64,000 bases of DNA from Brevundimonas vesicularis (lineage in GTDB: Bacteria > Pseudomonadota > Alphaproteobacteria > Caulobacterales > Caulobacteraceae). Positions 17,465 to 26,801 of the stretch are shown here, one piece after another. The stretch lies in the NCBI RefSeq assembly GCF_014204545.1, contig NZ_JACHLJ010000002.1:124001-188000 (forward strand), given 5' to 3'. The first letter of the stretch is position 1, and every line of letters starts with the position of its first letter. Below the pieces are notes generated by a model. It had not been told where the DNA came from and made no database searches. It worked only from the letters and a program-made list of their open reading frames with translations. The position numbers and the translations under genes were made by a program.

Positions 17465-17559
17465 CCCGCAGAGCTTTTTCAGGTCTGTCTCAACTGGCCC
17501 GAACAGCCCCGCATTCGGCGCGACCTTGACAGAGCGGTCGGTCGTGAACGTGATGGCCT

Positions 17560-18237
17560 ATGGCGATCTCTCGACGGTCTGTGGCGCTTGTGGCGCTGAT
17601 TGCGCTGGGTCAGGCGTCAGGCGCTTCGGCTCAATCCGCGCTGGCTGATCGGCACAGCATCGATCAGGCCTATGCGATCGTGGATTTTCAGACGTCGCGC
17701 AGCGGTCGTGACATTGAGCAAGCTCTGCAGCGTCATCTCGATCGCTTGCCGATGCAAGTGACCTATCGTCAGCTGAGCACGGCCGATGCGCCGCGTTCGC
17801 CCGCCCGCTTCACCCTGGTCGATCCGACAGCGCAGAGCGCCTTTGGCCTGCAAGGGCCGGCGACACGCGCGCCGGCCGGGTGGGTGAGCGCGCCTCGGAC
17901 GGTGACGTGCACGGGCGCGAGCTGGCGCGCCGAGGCGGTTCAGCGTGTGGAGGCGCGGATCGAGCGGCACTACACCCTATGCCTGTTTCCCTATCGCGAT
18001 GGGCGGCGGCGGGGGCATCAGTTGAACGTCTATGCCTCGACGCTGCTGGAAGGCGATCCGGCGATACCCGTTCGACGCTCCAATGAAGCGGAAAGCCCGG
18101 CCGCCGTCATTCGCGGCGCCGTGGAGACGGTGGAGCGGGTGACAGGGCGCAGGGGCGTCTGGATCGAAACCCGCACGGCCGAGCGGGATCGACCGTTCAC
18201 CCAGGACAACGACGCCCTGTCTGCCCAGACGAACTAG
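17560..18237 (+). CDS. Secreted hypothetical protein
   Basis: The 225-residue product has an N-terminal signal peptide (RRSVALVALIALGQASGASAQ). A mature region follows with AYAIVDFQTSRSGRDIEQALQRHLDR and two cysteines (TVTCTGASW, YTLCLFPY) that could form a disulfide. I do not recognise the family. It lies 95 bp after the doxX gene on the same strand and ends at a long hairpin. Confidence 0.65.
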   Translation: MAISRRSVALVALIALGQASGASAQSALADRHSIDQAYAIVDFQTSRSGRDIEQALQRHLDRLPMQVTYRQLSTADAPRSPARFTLVDPTAQSAFGLQGPATRAPAGWVSAPRTVTCTGASWRAEAVQRVEARIERHYTLCLFPYRDGRRRGHQLNVYASTLLEGDPAIPVRRSNEAESPAAVIRGAVETVERVTGRRGVWIETRTAERDRPFTQDNDALSAQTN

Positions 18238-18251
18238 GCGCAAACAACAAC

Positions 18252-18274
18252 GGCCCCGATCGTCGATCGGGGCC
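18252..18274. terminator. Hairpin between convergent genes
   Basis: An 11-bp perfect stem GGCCCCGATCG/CGATCGGGGCC with a one-base loop lies between the secreted protein gene and the autotransporter gene. There is no long T-run, so termination is likely but not certain. Confidence 0.6.
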
Positions 18275-18299
18275 GCCGCGGTCTTATCTTGCAGTCAGA

Positions 18300-21200
18300 T
18301 CAGAACTTGACGCTGAACCGGCCATAGATGCGGTTGTCGCGATACTCGTCCTTGTAGAGCCCCGTATAGCCCAGCTCGATCGCGGTGCGTTCGGTCGCCT
18401 GAATGTTGAAGCCCAGGCCGCCCGAGATCACGTCGTCGCCAGGATTGGCTCCGTCGATCAGGAAGCGCGGACCGTCGGCGAAGGCGGCGTCGAAGACCGG
18501 GCCGTCGCCGTTCAGGTCATGGGTGTAGGCCAGGTGCGTCACCGCAGACAGACGCGCACGCCCCTCGCCGCCCGCCAGCACGGTGCGCGTGCGGAAGCCG
18601 GCGGTCAACAGATCGGCCTTCTGCTTCACATTGCCCGACAGAGCGGCGTCGCCGCCCGTCTCAACGACATCGGCGTCGTATTCGACGTGGCTGTAGCCGG
18701 CGTAGGGCTCGAACATCGTGCCGCCGACGGCGCGGCTCCACGCCACCTCGCCGTAGGCCTGCCAGACGTCGCCGTCGTAGTCGCCGACCAGGGCGTTCGT
18801 GAAGGCGTTCAGCTGGGCCGTACGATCCGTGCGGACATCGGCGCTGGCCCAGGATCCGCCGACGCGGATCTGGAAGTCGCCGACGCCGGCGCCGCCATAG
18901 ACGCCGATCTGCTCGCTGGTGACCCGGCCGGTCGAGCGCAGACGCGGCGAGCGCAGTTCCGAGCGGGTTTCGCCCAGCGCCACGCCGACATGGACGTCGT
19001 TCGCCAGCGCCTTCTCGGCCCCGACCAGATAGCCGGAGGCTTCGTTGCGGAAGCCCGCGAGGCCGTCATGCGCCGAGCCTTGGCCGTTGCCGAAGACGCC
19101 GCTGCCCCAGACCGACACGCCGTTGCCGACGTAGGTGGCCGCGCCGCCCTGGCTGCGTCCGCGCTCGGACATGGCGTCGCGGATGACGCGAGTGTCCGAA
19201 ACGGCCAGGCCGCCCAAGGTGGCATGGACCTCGCCCGTCAGGCCGCTGAGCGCGCCCTGAACCGCCGGCACGCTGGCGTCCAGCAGAGCGTTTTCCAGCG
19301 ACAGATCCCGGTTGGTCCCGGTCGCGGTGTTGTTGATCATGGCGTCCAGCGCGCCGCCGACCGACTGCTGGTTGTCCGTCCGACCCAGCGAAGCCACGGT
19401 CACGTCGTTGCGCCGCACCGTCAGGACCACGCCGTTGGTCGAATAGGTCAGCACCGGAGCCAGGAAGGCCAGATCGCTCTGGGCGCCGCTGAACGTGCCC
19501 GTCACCGCGCCAGTCGAGTTGATGATGTTCATCCGCGTGCGCAGATTCCATTCACCATTGTCGGCCTTCAGGATGACCTGCCCGCCGTCGATCTTGGTCG
19601 TGCCGCCCACGTTCAGGCGAGAATAGGCCGCGCCGTTCACGCTGGAGCGAATCCACAGGAAGGAGCCCGGCTTGAAGTTCAGGTTTCCCGCGACCGTCAG
19701 GGTTCCAAACGGATTGACGCCGTCGCCGGGCGACACCACGCCGCCGCTTTCCGCCGTCAGGTTCGCCAGACGACCGGTGCCGCCGATCATGCCGACGCCG
19801 CCGACGGTGGCGCTGGAGCGCAGCAGGCTGCCGTTGACCGTCAGAAGGCCGCCCTCGACCCGGGTCGGGCCGCTGTAGTCGTTGGCGCCCGTCAGGATCA
19901 GCTGACCGCCGCCTTTCTTGACCAGACCGCCGATGTCATTGCCGAAGTTGGCCTTGACCTCGGCCGAATAGCGGTCACGCGCATCGCCGATATTGTTGCT
20001 CCAGATATCGACCGTGCCGACGGCGACGGTGACGTCGCGGGTGTCGCGCAGCGCCGTCGGTCCGCGCAGGGCCACGTCCATCTGCGGCGCGCCCCAGCCC
20101 GAGCGCAGATCGACGCCCGGCGTGTCCAGATCCTTGGAGCTGGACACCAGAATGTCCGAGATCAGCGCCGTCGAATATTCGGGGAAGTTTTCCATCAGCA
20201 GGGCCGCGAAGCCCGAGATGTTCGGCGCCGCCATCGACGTGCCGGTGTAGGCCGCATAACCGCCGCCCGTGTATTTGATATACTGGTTCAGAACGCGCTG
20301 AAGCTCGTCGTTGGCGTACTGCAAAACCGCGCCCGAGAAGGCCGGGGTCAGCAGCGCCATGTTGTTCGTCGAGGTCAGGAGCCCTGCCAGGACGGAGGTG
20401 AAGCCGTCCGGATCACCCAGCCGCGCCCCCGAAACCAGCGTGATGGCGGCCGCCTGACGCCCAACTTCGCGGCGCCATGCGTCTTCATTGTAGGTCGGGC
20501 CACCAGCGGCGCGAGCGGCCAAATAGGCGTTTAGAACGCCGATGAACTGGTTCACCGACGCGTTTTGCAGCGCGGTGACCGTGGTCGCCGAATACAGACC
20601 GGCGTAGTTGGCGCGCGGATAGAGGGCCAGGATGCCCGCCCGGTCCATCGTATAAGCGGGCACCGACGAGACGACGGCCGAGCCCGGCCCAGCGACGCAC
20701 CAGGTCGCCGTCTGACCGCAGAAGCTGGTCGAGGGGTCGGCGGCGGTGAAGCTGGAATAGTTGGCGACCGACAGCCAGTTGGAGCGCAGGCGCGGATCGT
20801 TCAGCGGCGCGGCGGCATCGATGCTGGCGTGCACGCCATAGCCGTTGCCGGCCGAGAACACGACCAGGACGTCCTTGTCCAGCACCGGCTTGTAGAAGTC
20901 GCCATAGTTGCGGTTGAACGACGCCAGCACGGTGGGCAGCGAGGCGTTAAACGGCAACGAAGTGCCGCTGCCCCAGCTGTTGTTGATGATGCGCACCTGG
21001 CCGGTATTGGCCAGGTCGACGATGTTCTGGTTCTGGGTGGCGACGATCTTTCCGTCGATGATCGCGTCCTTGTACCAAAGGAAGTCGCCGGCCGAGAAGT
21101 TGGCGGTGGCGGCGTAAAGCTTGGCGTTGAAGGCGTTGCCGAACATCGGCTGGCCCGCCACGCGATCGCCGGCGATGGTGCCCGAGACGTGCGTGCCGTG

Positions 21201-21602
21201 GCCTTCCCACTGGCGACGCGGATTGATCATGCCGTCGTTGCCATAGCCGGCGACCGCCTGGCTGCGCAGGCCCGTCACCTTGCCGGCCGATCCGAACAGC
21301 GGGTGAGCCATATAGACGCCGGCGTCATTGACCCCGACGGTCTGTCCGCGTCCGCTCAGGCCCATGGCGTAGGCGTGTTCCAGCCCCAGGAAGCCCTTGG
21401 AATAATCGACGGCGAACTGGCTGTCCGCGCGCCAGGACGCGATGGCCGTCTGATAGTTCATCGTGCGCGTGCCGTTGGCCATGTAGAAGCCGCCGGCCGG
21501 GGCCGTGGGCGCCGGAGCGGTCTGCGCCGCCGCCGTCGTAGCCACCATGATCGCGACGCCGGCCGCTGCGGCCAGAAGCCCGCCCTTGAAACTGAAACCC
21601 AA
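18300..21602 (-). CDS. Subtilisin-like (S8) serine protease autotransporter
   Basis: The 1100-residue type Va secreted protease has a signal peptide (residues 1 to about 26, ending TTAAAQ) and an S8 peptidase domain. The catalytic triad is D93 (VGVNDAGVY), H135 (GHGTHVSGT) and S456 (GTSMAAP), all intact. About 150-200 residues of inserts within the protease domain are unusual. A passenger-associated repeat follows (KKGGGQLILTGANDYSGPT, near residue 575), then a C-terminal 12-strand barrel from about 830, ending in the outer-membrane signature phenylalanine (FSVKF). A surface or secreted protease is inferred; the substrate is unknown. Confidence 0.93.
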   Translation of the reverse strand: MGFSFKGGLLAAAAGVAIMVATTAAAQTAPAPTAPAGGFYMANGTRTMNYQTAIASWRADSQFAVDYSKGFLGLEHAYAMGLSGRGQTVGVNDAGVYMAHPLFGSAGKVTGLRSQAVAGYGNDGMINPRRQWEGHGTHVSGTIAGDRVAGQPMFGNAFNAKLYAATANFSAGDFLWYKDAIIDGKIVATQNQNIVDLANTGQVRIINNSWGSGTSLPFNASLPTVLASFNRNYGDFYKPVLDKDVLVVFSAGNGYGVHASIDAAAPLNDPRLRSNWLSVANYSSFTAADPSTSFCGQTATWCVAGPGSAVVSSVPAYTMDRAGILALYPRANYAGLYSATTVTALQNASVNQFIGVLNAYLAARAAGGPTYNEDAWRREVGRQAAAITLVSGARLGDPDGFTSVLAGLLTSTNNMALLTPAFSGAVLQYANDELQRVLNQYIKYTGGGYAAYTGTSMAAPNISGFAALLMENFPEYSTALISDILVSSSKDLDTPGVDLRSGWGAPQMDVALRGPTALRDTRDVTVAVGTVDIWSNNIGDARDRYSAEVKANFGNDIGGLVKKGGGQLILTGANDYSGPTRVEGGLLTVNGSLLRSSATVGGVGMIGGTGRLANLTAESGGVVSPGDGVNPFGTLTVAGNLNFKPGSFLWIRSSVNGAAYSRLNVGGTTKIDGGQVILKADNGEWNLRTRMNIINSTGAVTGTFSGAQSDLAFLAPVLTYSTNGVVLTVRRNDVTVASLGRTDNQQSVGGALDAMINNTATGTNRDLSLENALLDASVPAVQGALSGLTGEVHATLGGLAVSDTRVIRDAMSERGRSQGGAATYVGNGVSVWGSGVFGNGQGSAHDGLAGFRNEASGYLVGAEKALANDVHVGVALGETRSELRSPRLRSTGRVTSEQIGVYGGAGVGDFQIRVGGSWASADVRTDRTAQLNAFTNALVGDYDGDVWQAYGEVAWSRAVGGTMFEPYAGYSHVEYDADVVETGGDAALSGNVKQKADLLTAGFRTRTVLAGGEGRARLSAVTHLAYTHDLNGDGPVFDAAFADGPRFLIDGANPGDDVISGGLGFNIQATERTAIELGYTGLYKDEYRDNRIYGRFSVKF

Positions 21603-21809
21603 GATTTACCCCCTGCGGCCCGCGGCCGACGTCTCTACTGCGCCCCCGCGACGCAACTCAGGCGCACAAATCGAAGGTGTTTTGCGTTGTCGTCAACCAT
21701 ATTTTCGCCTTAAGACGTTTCGTCCCAGTGGTTTTGTTTGGGATAAATCATACGCTTGTGCTCAAGCTTGAGGCACGGATTGGATCCTGCCTCGTCCTCC
21801 TGAACACGG

Positions 21810-22307
21810 TTACCCCGCGCAGATGCGAACGCGGTCGTTGATCCAGCAGCCGTCGCGGAGGCGCACGGTCCCCAAGCGATCGCCGGCCTTGTCGTCGTCA
21901 GGGTCGGCGTTCCAGGTGGCGTCGGCCGAGCCGTCAGCCGTCAGGACGACGACGGCGAAATGCGAGTTCTTGGGCTTGCCCTCGGACCAGGCGTTCATCG
22001 TGTAGCCGCCGTCGCCGAACGGATAGACGAGGCACGGCTCATCGAGCAGAACCTTGCCGTCGACGGAGAGATAACAGGACTTGCGCGACCCGGTCGGGGT
22101 CGCAGATGGCAGCAATGAGGTCGCGGGCCTCGTGTTGGTTTTGGCCGGTTCCGGGGGCGGTGCTGTCGGCTCTGGCGCGGACGGCGCGGGGGTCTGCGTT
22201 GCGTCAGCTGGCCCCGGCGCGCCGGCGTCCTGACCACAGGCGGCTGCGGCGGCCGACAGCATCAGGGCGGCGATCAAGCTGAGCGATCGTGAAGGGGTGG
22301 ATGTCAC
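21810..22307 (-). CDS. Putative lipoprotein, unknown function
   Basis: The 165-residue product starts at GTG 22307 with GGAGG 5 bp upstream. The lipobox LSAAAAAC places the lipidated cysteine at about residue 24. A Pro/Ala/Thr-rich linker (about 25-70) and a compact domain with four cysteines (KSCYLSVDG, DEPCLVYPF, RDGCWIND, RVRICAG) follow. The even spacing of cysteines suggests two disulfides. I do not recognise the family. Confidence 0.7.
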   Translation of the reverse strand: MTSTPSRSLSLIAALMLSAAAAACGQDAGAPGPADATQTPAPSAPEPTAPPPEPAKTNTRPATSLLPSATPTGSRKSCYLSVDGKVLLDEPCLVYPFGDGGYTMNAWSEGKPKNSHFAVVVLTADGSADATWNADPDDDKAGDRLGTVRLRDGCWINDRVRICAG

Positions 22308-22450
22308 GCGAGCCTCCGTCGTTGTCTCCCAGCGCCAACACGGGGGCGTATGGAAGCGTTCCCGGCCAGGCGGCGGCGAATGACGGCCCCCTCCCCTTCG
22401 GCCGGCCGCTCGCCTATATCGCCAGCCTGTCCCGCTCCGGAGTTTCCCTC

Positions 22451-22948
22451 ATGGCCTATGTCGCCCGCAATGATCGTCCCACCGACAAGGCGGCGCGCTA
22501 TCTGGAGGTCGAGGCGGAAGTCCTGGCCGTGCTGGACGGCGAGCCGAATGTGACGGCGCGAATGGCGACGGTGGCGTCTATGCTGGCGGATGCGTTCGAG
22601 CACTATTTCTGGACCGGCTTCTATGTCGTCGCGCCGGACAAGGCGGACGAATTGGTGGTCGGGCCTTATCAGGGCACGCTGGGGTGCCTGCGCATCGCGT
22701 TCGGGCGCGGGGTGTGCGGCGCGGCGGCGGCGACGGGCCAGACCCAGTTGGTCGAGGATGTGCACGCCTTCCCCGGCCATATCGCCTGTGACAGCCGTTC
22801 GGCCAGCGAGATCGTGGTGCCCGTGCGCGACGCATCCGGCGCTCTGATCGCGGTGTTCGACGTGGATGCAACGATACCGGCCGCCTTCGATACGGACGAT
22901 CAAGAGGCGCTGGAGCGGTTGATGGCGAAGGTGTTCGCCGACGCTTGA
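22451..22948 (+). CDS. msrC: Free methionine-(R)-sulfoxide reductase (GAF domain)
   Basis: fRMsr reduces free L-methionine-(R)-sulfoxide in the cytoplasm. The 165-residue single GAF domain carries the three cysteines of the family in TLGCLRIAFGRGVCG and HIACDSRS, plus the WTGFYVV and EIVVPVRD signatures. The start at ATG 22451 (MAYVARND) follows CTCC-rich DNA without a strong ribosome site. A longer frame from 22289 overlaps the divergent lipoprotein gene and is rejected. Confidence 0.9.
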   Translation: MAYVARNDRPTDKAARYLEVEAEVLAVLDGEPNVTARMATVASMLADAFEHYFWTGFYVVAPDKADELVVGPYQGTLGCLRIAFGRGVCGAAAATGQTQLVEDVHAFPGHIACDSRSASEIVVPVRDASGALIAVFDVDATIPAAFDTDDQEALERLMAKVFADA

Positions 22949-23008
22949 TCGGGGCCGGTTGATCCGGCCGCAGCCCGCTCTATGGTCCCCGGCGACATGG
23001 AGGATCGG

Positions 23009-23686
23009 ATGATGCAGCGGACAGTCGCAATCACGGGCGGACACGGCGTCCTGGGCCGGGCGGTGCTGGAGGCGGCGCTGAAAGGCGGCTGGCAGGTCGC
23101 GGTGATCGACCATGCCTCGGGCCACGCCGTGCCCGACGGCGTGCTGGAGGTCGGCGGGGTCGATCTGACGGACGCCGGCCAGGCGCAGAAGGCCGTCGAC
23201 GCCGTGATCGCGCGGTTCGGGCGGCTGGACGCCCTGCTGAACATCGCCGGCGGTTTTGTCTGGCAGACGACCGACGATGCGGAACCGGCCTGGGACCGGA
23301 TGCACGCGCTGAACGTCACCACCGCCGTGAACGCCAGCCGCGCGGCGCTGGATGCGCTGAAGGCCTCGCCCGAGGGCCGGATTGTCAACGTCGGCTCGGC
23401 CGCCGCGATGAAGGCGGGGGCCGGCATGGGGGCCTACGGGGCGGCCAAGGCCGGGGTCCACGCCTTGACCCAGGCGCTGGCCGAGGAGTTGAAGACCACA
23501 AAGGTGACGGTCAACGCCGTCCTGCCGTCGATCATCGACACGCCGACGAACCGCAAGGACATGCCCAACGCCGATCCGGCGACCTGGGTCGTGCCGGCCG
23601 ATCTGGCTGCGGTGATCCTTTTCCTGGCCTCGCCCGAGAGCCGGGCCATGACCGGCGCCCTGATCCCCGTTACGGGCCGGGTCTGA
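23009..23686 (+). CDS. Short-chain dehydrogenase/reductase
   Basis: An SDR-family NAD(P)-dependent oxidoreductase. The cofactor-binding loop is TGGHGVLG near the N-terminus (canonical TGxxxGxG), the NAG-type motif reads NIAGG, and the catalytic residues fit S (VGSAAAM) and YGAAK (Y-x3-K). GGAGG at 22999-23003 supports the ATG at 23009, or the adjacent one at 23012. Its stop overlaps the start of the lyase gene (TGATG), so the two are cotranslated. The substrate is unknown. Confidence 0.85.
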   Translation: MMQRTVAITGGHGVLGRAVLEAALKGGWQVAVIDHASGHAVPDGVLEVGGVDLTDAGQAQKAVDAVIARFGRLDALLNIAGGFVWQTTDDAEPAWDRMHALNVTTAVNASRAALDALKASPEGRIVNVGSAAAMKAGAGMGAYGAAKAGVHALTQALAEELKTTKVTVNAVLPSIIDTPTNRKDMPNADPATWVVPADLAAVILFLASPESRAMTGALIPVTGRV

Positions 23687-24516
23687 TGCGCAGCGACCGG
23701 GTCCGCAGCGTCCTTTATCTGCCTGCCTCCAATGCGCGGGCGATCGAGAAGGCGCGGACGCTGGATTGCGATGTCGCCGTGCTGGATCTGGAAGATGCGG
23801 TGGCGCCCGAGGCCAAGGCTGACGCCCGCGACGCCGCTGTCGCGGCGGTTCGCGGCGGCGGGTTCGGGCCGCGCCTGGGCGTTCGGATCAACGGTCTGGA
23901 CACCGACTGGGGGCTGGACGATCTGGCGGCGATGAAGGCGGCGGGGGCCACGCTGGTCGTCGCGCCCAAGGTGGAGACGCCCGAGGCCGTGCACGCCCTG
24001 TCCGCCGGCCTGGCCAAGGGCTGCGCCCTGTGGGCCATGATCGAGACGCCGCGCGCCTTGATGGCCTTGGTCGACATCGCGACGGCGGACGGGGCGCTGG
24101 ATGGGCTGATGCTGGGGGTCAACGACCTGGCCAAGGCGCTGGGGACCGGGGCGTCGCCGGATCGTGAGCCGTTCAAGCCGTGGCTGGCCATGCTGGTCGC
24201 TGCCGCGCGCGCCAACGGATTGCTGGCCATCGACGGCGTGTTCAACCGAATCGACGATGCCGAAGGCCTGGCGGCCGAGGCATTGCAGGGGCGACTGTAT
24301 GGGTTCGACGGCAAGAGCCTGATCCACCCGTCGCAGATCGCGGCCGCCAACGCCGCCTTCTCGCCGTCCGAAGCCGAGATCGCCGATGCGCGAGCGATCG
24401 TCGCCGCCTTCGACGCGCCAGACGCCGAGGGGCGAGGCGCGATCCGCGTGAACGGGGCGATGGTCGAACGGCTGCATCTAGACCAGGCGAAGGCGCTGTT
24501 GGCGCGGGCGGGTTGA
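23686..24516 (+). CDS. HpcH/HpaI aldolase family CoA-ester lyase (CitE-like)
   Basis: The 276-residue TIM-barrel lyase is of the CitE / malyl-CoA lyase group. Visible motifs are RSVLYLPASNARAIEKA, VAVLDLEDAVAPEAK (metal-binding acidic residues), the conserved arginine in VRINGLDTDWG, WAMIETPRAL and YGFDGKSLIHPSQI. No citrate lyase alpha or gamma subunit genes are nearby, so this is a stand-alone enzyme; malyl-, citramalyl- or similar CoA thioesters are plausible substrates. It is coupled to the SDR gene. Confidence 0.88.
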   Translation: MRSDRVRSVLYLPASNARAIEKARTLDCDVAVLDLEDAVAPEAKADARDAAVAAVRGGGFGPRLGVRINGLDTDWGLDDLAAMKAAGATLVVAPKVETPEAVHALSAGLAKGCALWAMIETPRALMALVDIATADGALDGLMLGVNDLAKALGTGASPDREPFKPWLAMLVAAARANGLLAIDGVFNRIDDAEGLAAEALQGRLYGFDGKSLIHPSQIAAANAAFSPSEAEIADARAIVAAFDAPDAEGRGAIRVNGAMVERLHLDQAKALLARAG

Positions 24517-24522
24517 CCGCCT

Positions 24523-24664
24523 GTCTCCTCCCCACTTGTGGGGAGGGGGACCGTGAAGCGGTGGAGGGGCTTTGGAAGTCCCACAGACGCCTGTGTTGAT
24601 TTGAAAAGCCCCTCCGTCACGGCGCAAGAGCGCCGCGCCACCTCCCCATGAAATGGGGAGGAGA
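24523..24664. repeat. Inverted pair of palindromic half-elements (family 1)
   Basis: The left half 24523-24572 contains the hairpin CTCCCC...GGGGAG followed by a second stem ACCG/CGGT and GGAGGGGC. A 31-bp spacer follows. The right half 24604-24664 begins AGCCCCTCC and ends in CTCCCC...GGGGAGGAG. Halves of the same family lie at 33856, 34262 and 34327. The right half supplies the Shine-Dalgarno sequence of the next gene. Confidence 0.85.
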
Positions 24665-24671
24665 TGGGAGC

Positions 24672-26801
24672 GTGGGGCCTAGTCGCGTCGACGCAACCGC
24701 CGTAAAGCTCGCGTCGAACCTCAGCGGACCGGCCTTGCCCCTACCCTCCGACACGCCTTCGAAAATCCCGGCCTGGGTCTGTGCGCCCGGCGTGCTGAAG
24801 GTCCCGTTCCTCGACGTGTTTCTGGCCGACTACGACCTGCGTCGGTTGCCGGGGGAGGACGTGCAGGCGGTGCTGGGCTGGGGCATGAAGTCGACGGCGG
24901 CGGCGGGGCGACGGTGGGCCGAAAAGAACGGGCGGCCCTATGTGGCGCTGGAGGACGGGTTTTTGCGCTCAGTCGGAATCGGCGAGGCGGGGGCGACCAG
25001 CCTCAGCCTGATCGTCGACGATCTGGGCGTCTATTATGACGCGACGCGGCCCAGTCGGCTGGAGCAACTGATCCGGACGGCGGACGACTGGTGCGACGCG
25101 GCCATGATCGCGCGGGCGCGCGGGCTGATCGACCGGATCGTGGCTTCGGGCGTGTCCAAGACCAATATGGGCGGGCCGCTGGATCCGGGCCTGCTGAAAC
25201 CGGGTCGGCGTGTGCTGATCGTGGACCAGACGTTCGGCGACGCCTCCATCGCCTGTGGGCTCGCGACAGCCCAAAGCTTTGACGACATGATCGCCGCAGC
25301 CCGGCGCGACGAGCCGGACGCCCAGCTGATCGTCAAACGCCATCCGGCGGTGGCGGCGGGCAAGAAGCGCGGCTGCGTGACGGACCTGACCGGCGTCACC
25401 CTGGTCGATACGGATGTAAGGCCCGCCGACCTGCTGGCGGCGGTGGATGAGGTCTATTGCGTCACCTCCGCGCTGGGGTTCGAGGCCCTGTTGCGAGGGC
25501 TGCCGGTGCGGTGTTTCGGTGCGCCCTTCTACTCCGGCTGGGGTCTGACGACCGATGCGGTCCAGACGGGACGGCGCGGCGTCGAGCGGTCGATCGAACA
25601 GGTCACGGCCGCCGCCCTGATCGCCTACAGCCGCTATGTCGATCCGATAACGGGCGAGCGATGCGAGGCCGAACAGGCGCTGGAGCGGCTGATCGCGCTG
25701 CGCGACCGGGCCGACCGGCTGGCAGGGTCGTGGTCGGCGGTGGGGTTTGCGCCGGCCAAGCGTCCGCCGGTGCGCCGCCTGCTGAACTCGCCCAAGGCGT
25801 CGATGCGGTATTTCATGTCGCCGTCGCGCGCCGCCGCCCATGCGACCGCGACGAACGGCCGGCTGATCTGGTGGGCGGGCAAGGAAAGCGAGGCGACGCG
25901 TCAGGCGGCGGCCGTTTTCGCCAAAGATACTGGGGGCCCGACGGTGCGGATGGAGGACGGCTTCATCCGTTCGCGGGGCCTAGGGTCCGACTTCGTCGGC
26001 GCCCTGTCAGTCGCCCTGGACGATCAGGGGGTCTATTACGATCCGTCGCGGCCCTCGCGGCTGGAGACCCTGATCGAGAGCTCGGACCTGTCGCCGATGC
26101 AGTTGGCGCGGGCCGCCTCCCTGCGGACGCGCGTGGTCGATGCCGGCCTGTCGAAATACAATCTGAAGGGTCAGGCGCCGACGGACTGGCCCGCCGATCG
26201 CGACATCCTGCTGGTGGTCGGGCAGGTCGAGAACGACAAGTCGATTTTGCTGGGCTGTGCGCGGGATCTGAACACCAATTCGGCCCTTGTGGAGGCGGCG
26301 CGGCGCGATCATCCGGACGCCTTTCTGGTCTACCGCAATCACCCCGACGTGCTGGCGGGCAACCGGCCGGGACGGCTGGACGCCGGGGCCATGGCCTCGG
26401 TCGACGCGGTGGGCGACGGGCTGGATATCGTGGACTGTCTGAACGCCTGTCGCCGGGTGGCGACCTTGACCTCCCTGACCGGGTTCGAGGCCCTGATGAG
26501 GGGCAAGGCGGTGTCGGTCTATGGCCGGCCCTTCTATGCCGGATGGGGGCTGACCGACGACCGGCTGACATTCGAGCGCCGCAGCCGCCGCGCCGGCGTC
26601 GATCACCTGGTCCACGCCGCCCTGATCGCCTATCCCCTGTATATCACGCCTGAGGGCTGGCCCTGTGAGGCCGAGGATCTGGTGGACCGGCTGATCGCCG
26701 CGCGTGACCAGCCGACACCCAAGGCGCCGCGCGGCCAGGTCCAGCGCTGGGCCGCCGGCATCATCGCCAGTCTCGACCGCAAGCCGCCGCCGTCCTATTG
26801 A
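24672..26801 (+). CDS. Two-module KpsC-like capsule polysaccharide (Kdo) glycosyltransferase
   Basis: KpsC-type proteins build the poly-Kdo linker on the lipid anchor of group 2 capsules. The protein of about 709 residues contains two homologous halves, each with EDGF-(L/I)-RS, DD-x-GVYYD-x-(T/S)RPSRLE and (F/Y)Y-(S/A)-GWGLT. This matches the paired transferase modules of KpsC. I place the start at GTG 24672, 8 nt after GGGGAGGAG; the in-frame ATG at 24648 lies inside the repeat and lacks a ribosome site. No other capsule genes are in the window. Confidence 0.85.
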   Translation: MGPSRVDATAVKLASNLSGPALPLPSDTPSKIPAWVCAPGVLKVPFLDVFLADYDLRRLPGEDVQAVLGWGMKSTAAAGRRWAEKNGRPYVALEDGFLRSVGIGEAGATSLSLIVDDLGVYYDATRPSRLEQLIRTADDWCDAAMIARARGLIDRIVASGVSKTNMGGPLDPGLLKPGRRVLIVDQTFGDASIACGLATAQSFDDMIAAARRDEPDAQLIVKRHPAVAAGKKRGCVTDLTGVTLVDTDVRPADLLAAVDEVYCVTSALGFEALLRGLPVRCFGAPFYSGWGLTTDAVQTGRRGVERSIEQVTAAALIAYSRYVDPITGERCEAEQALERLIALRDRADRLAGSWSAVGFAPAKRPPVRRLLNSPKASMRYFMSPSRAAAHATATNGRLIWWAGKESEATRQAAAVFAKDTGGPTVRMEDGFIRSRGLGSDFVGALSVALDDQGVYYDPSRPSRLETLIESSDLSPMQLARAASLRTRVVDAGLSKYNLKGQAPTDWPADRDILLVVGQVENDKSILLGCARDLNTNSALVEAARRDHPDAFLVYRNHPDVLAGNRPGRLDAGAMASVDAVGDGLDIVDCLNACRRVATLTSLTGFEALMRGKAVSVYGRPFYAGWGLTDDRLTFERRSRRAGVDHLVHAALIAYPLYITPEGWPCEAEDLVDRLIAARDQPTPKAPRGQVQRWAAGIIASLDRKPPPSY

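Noticed and set aside
18519..20534. 671-codon plus-strand frame opposite the autotransporter
   Set aside because: Antisense shadow of a clearly real, motif-complete protease gene.
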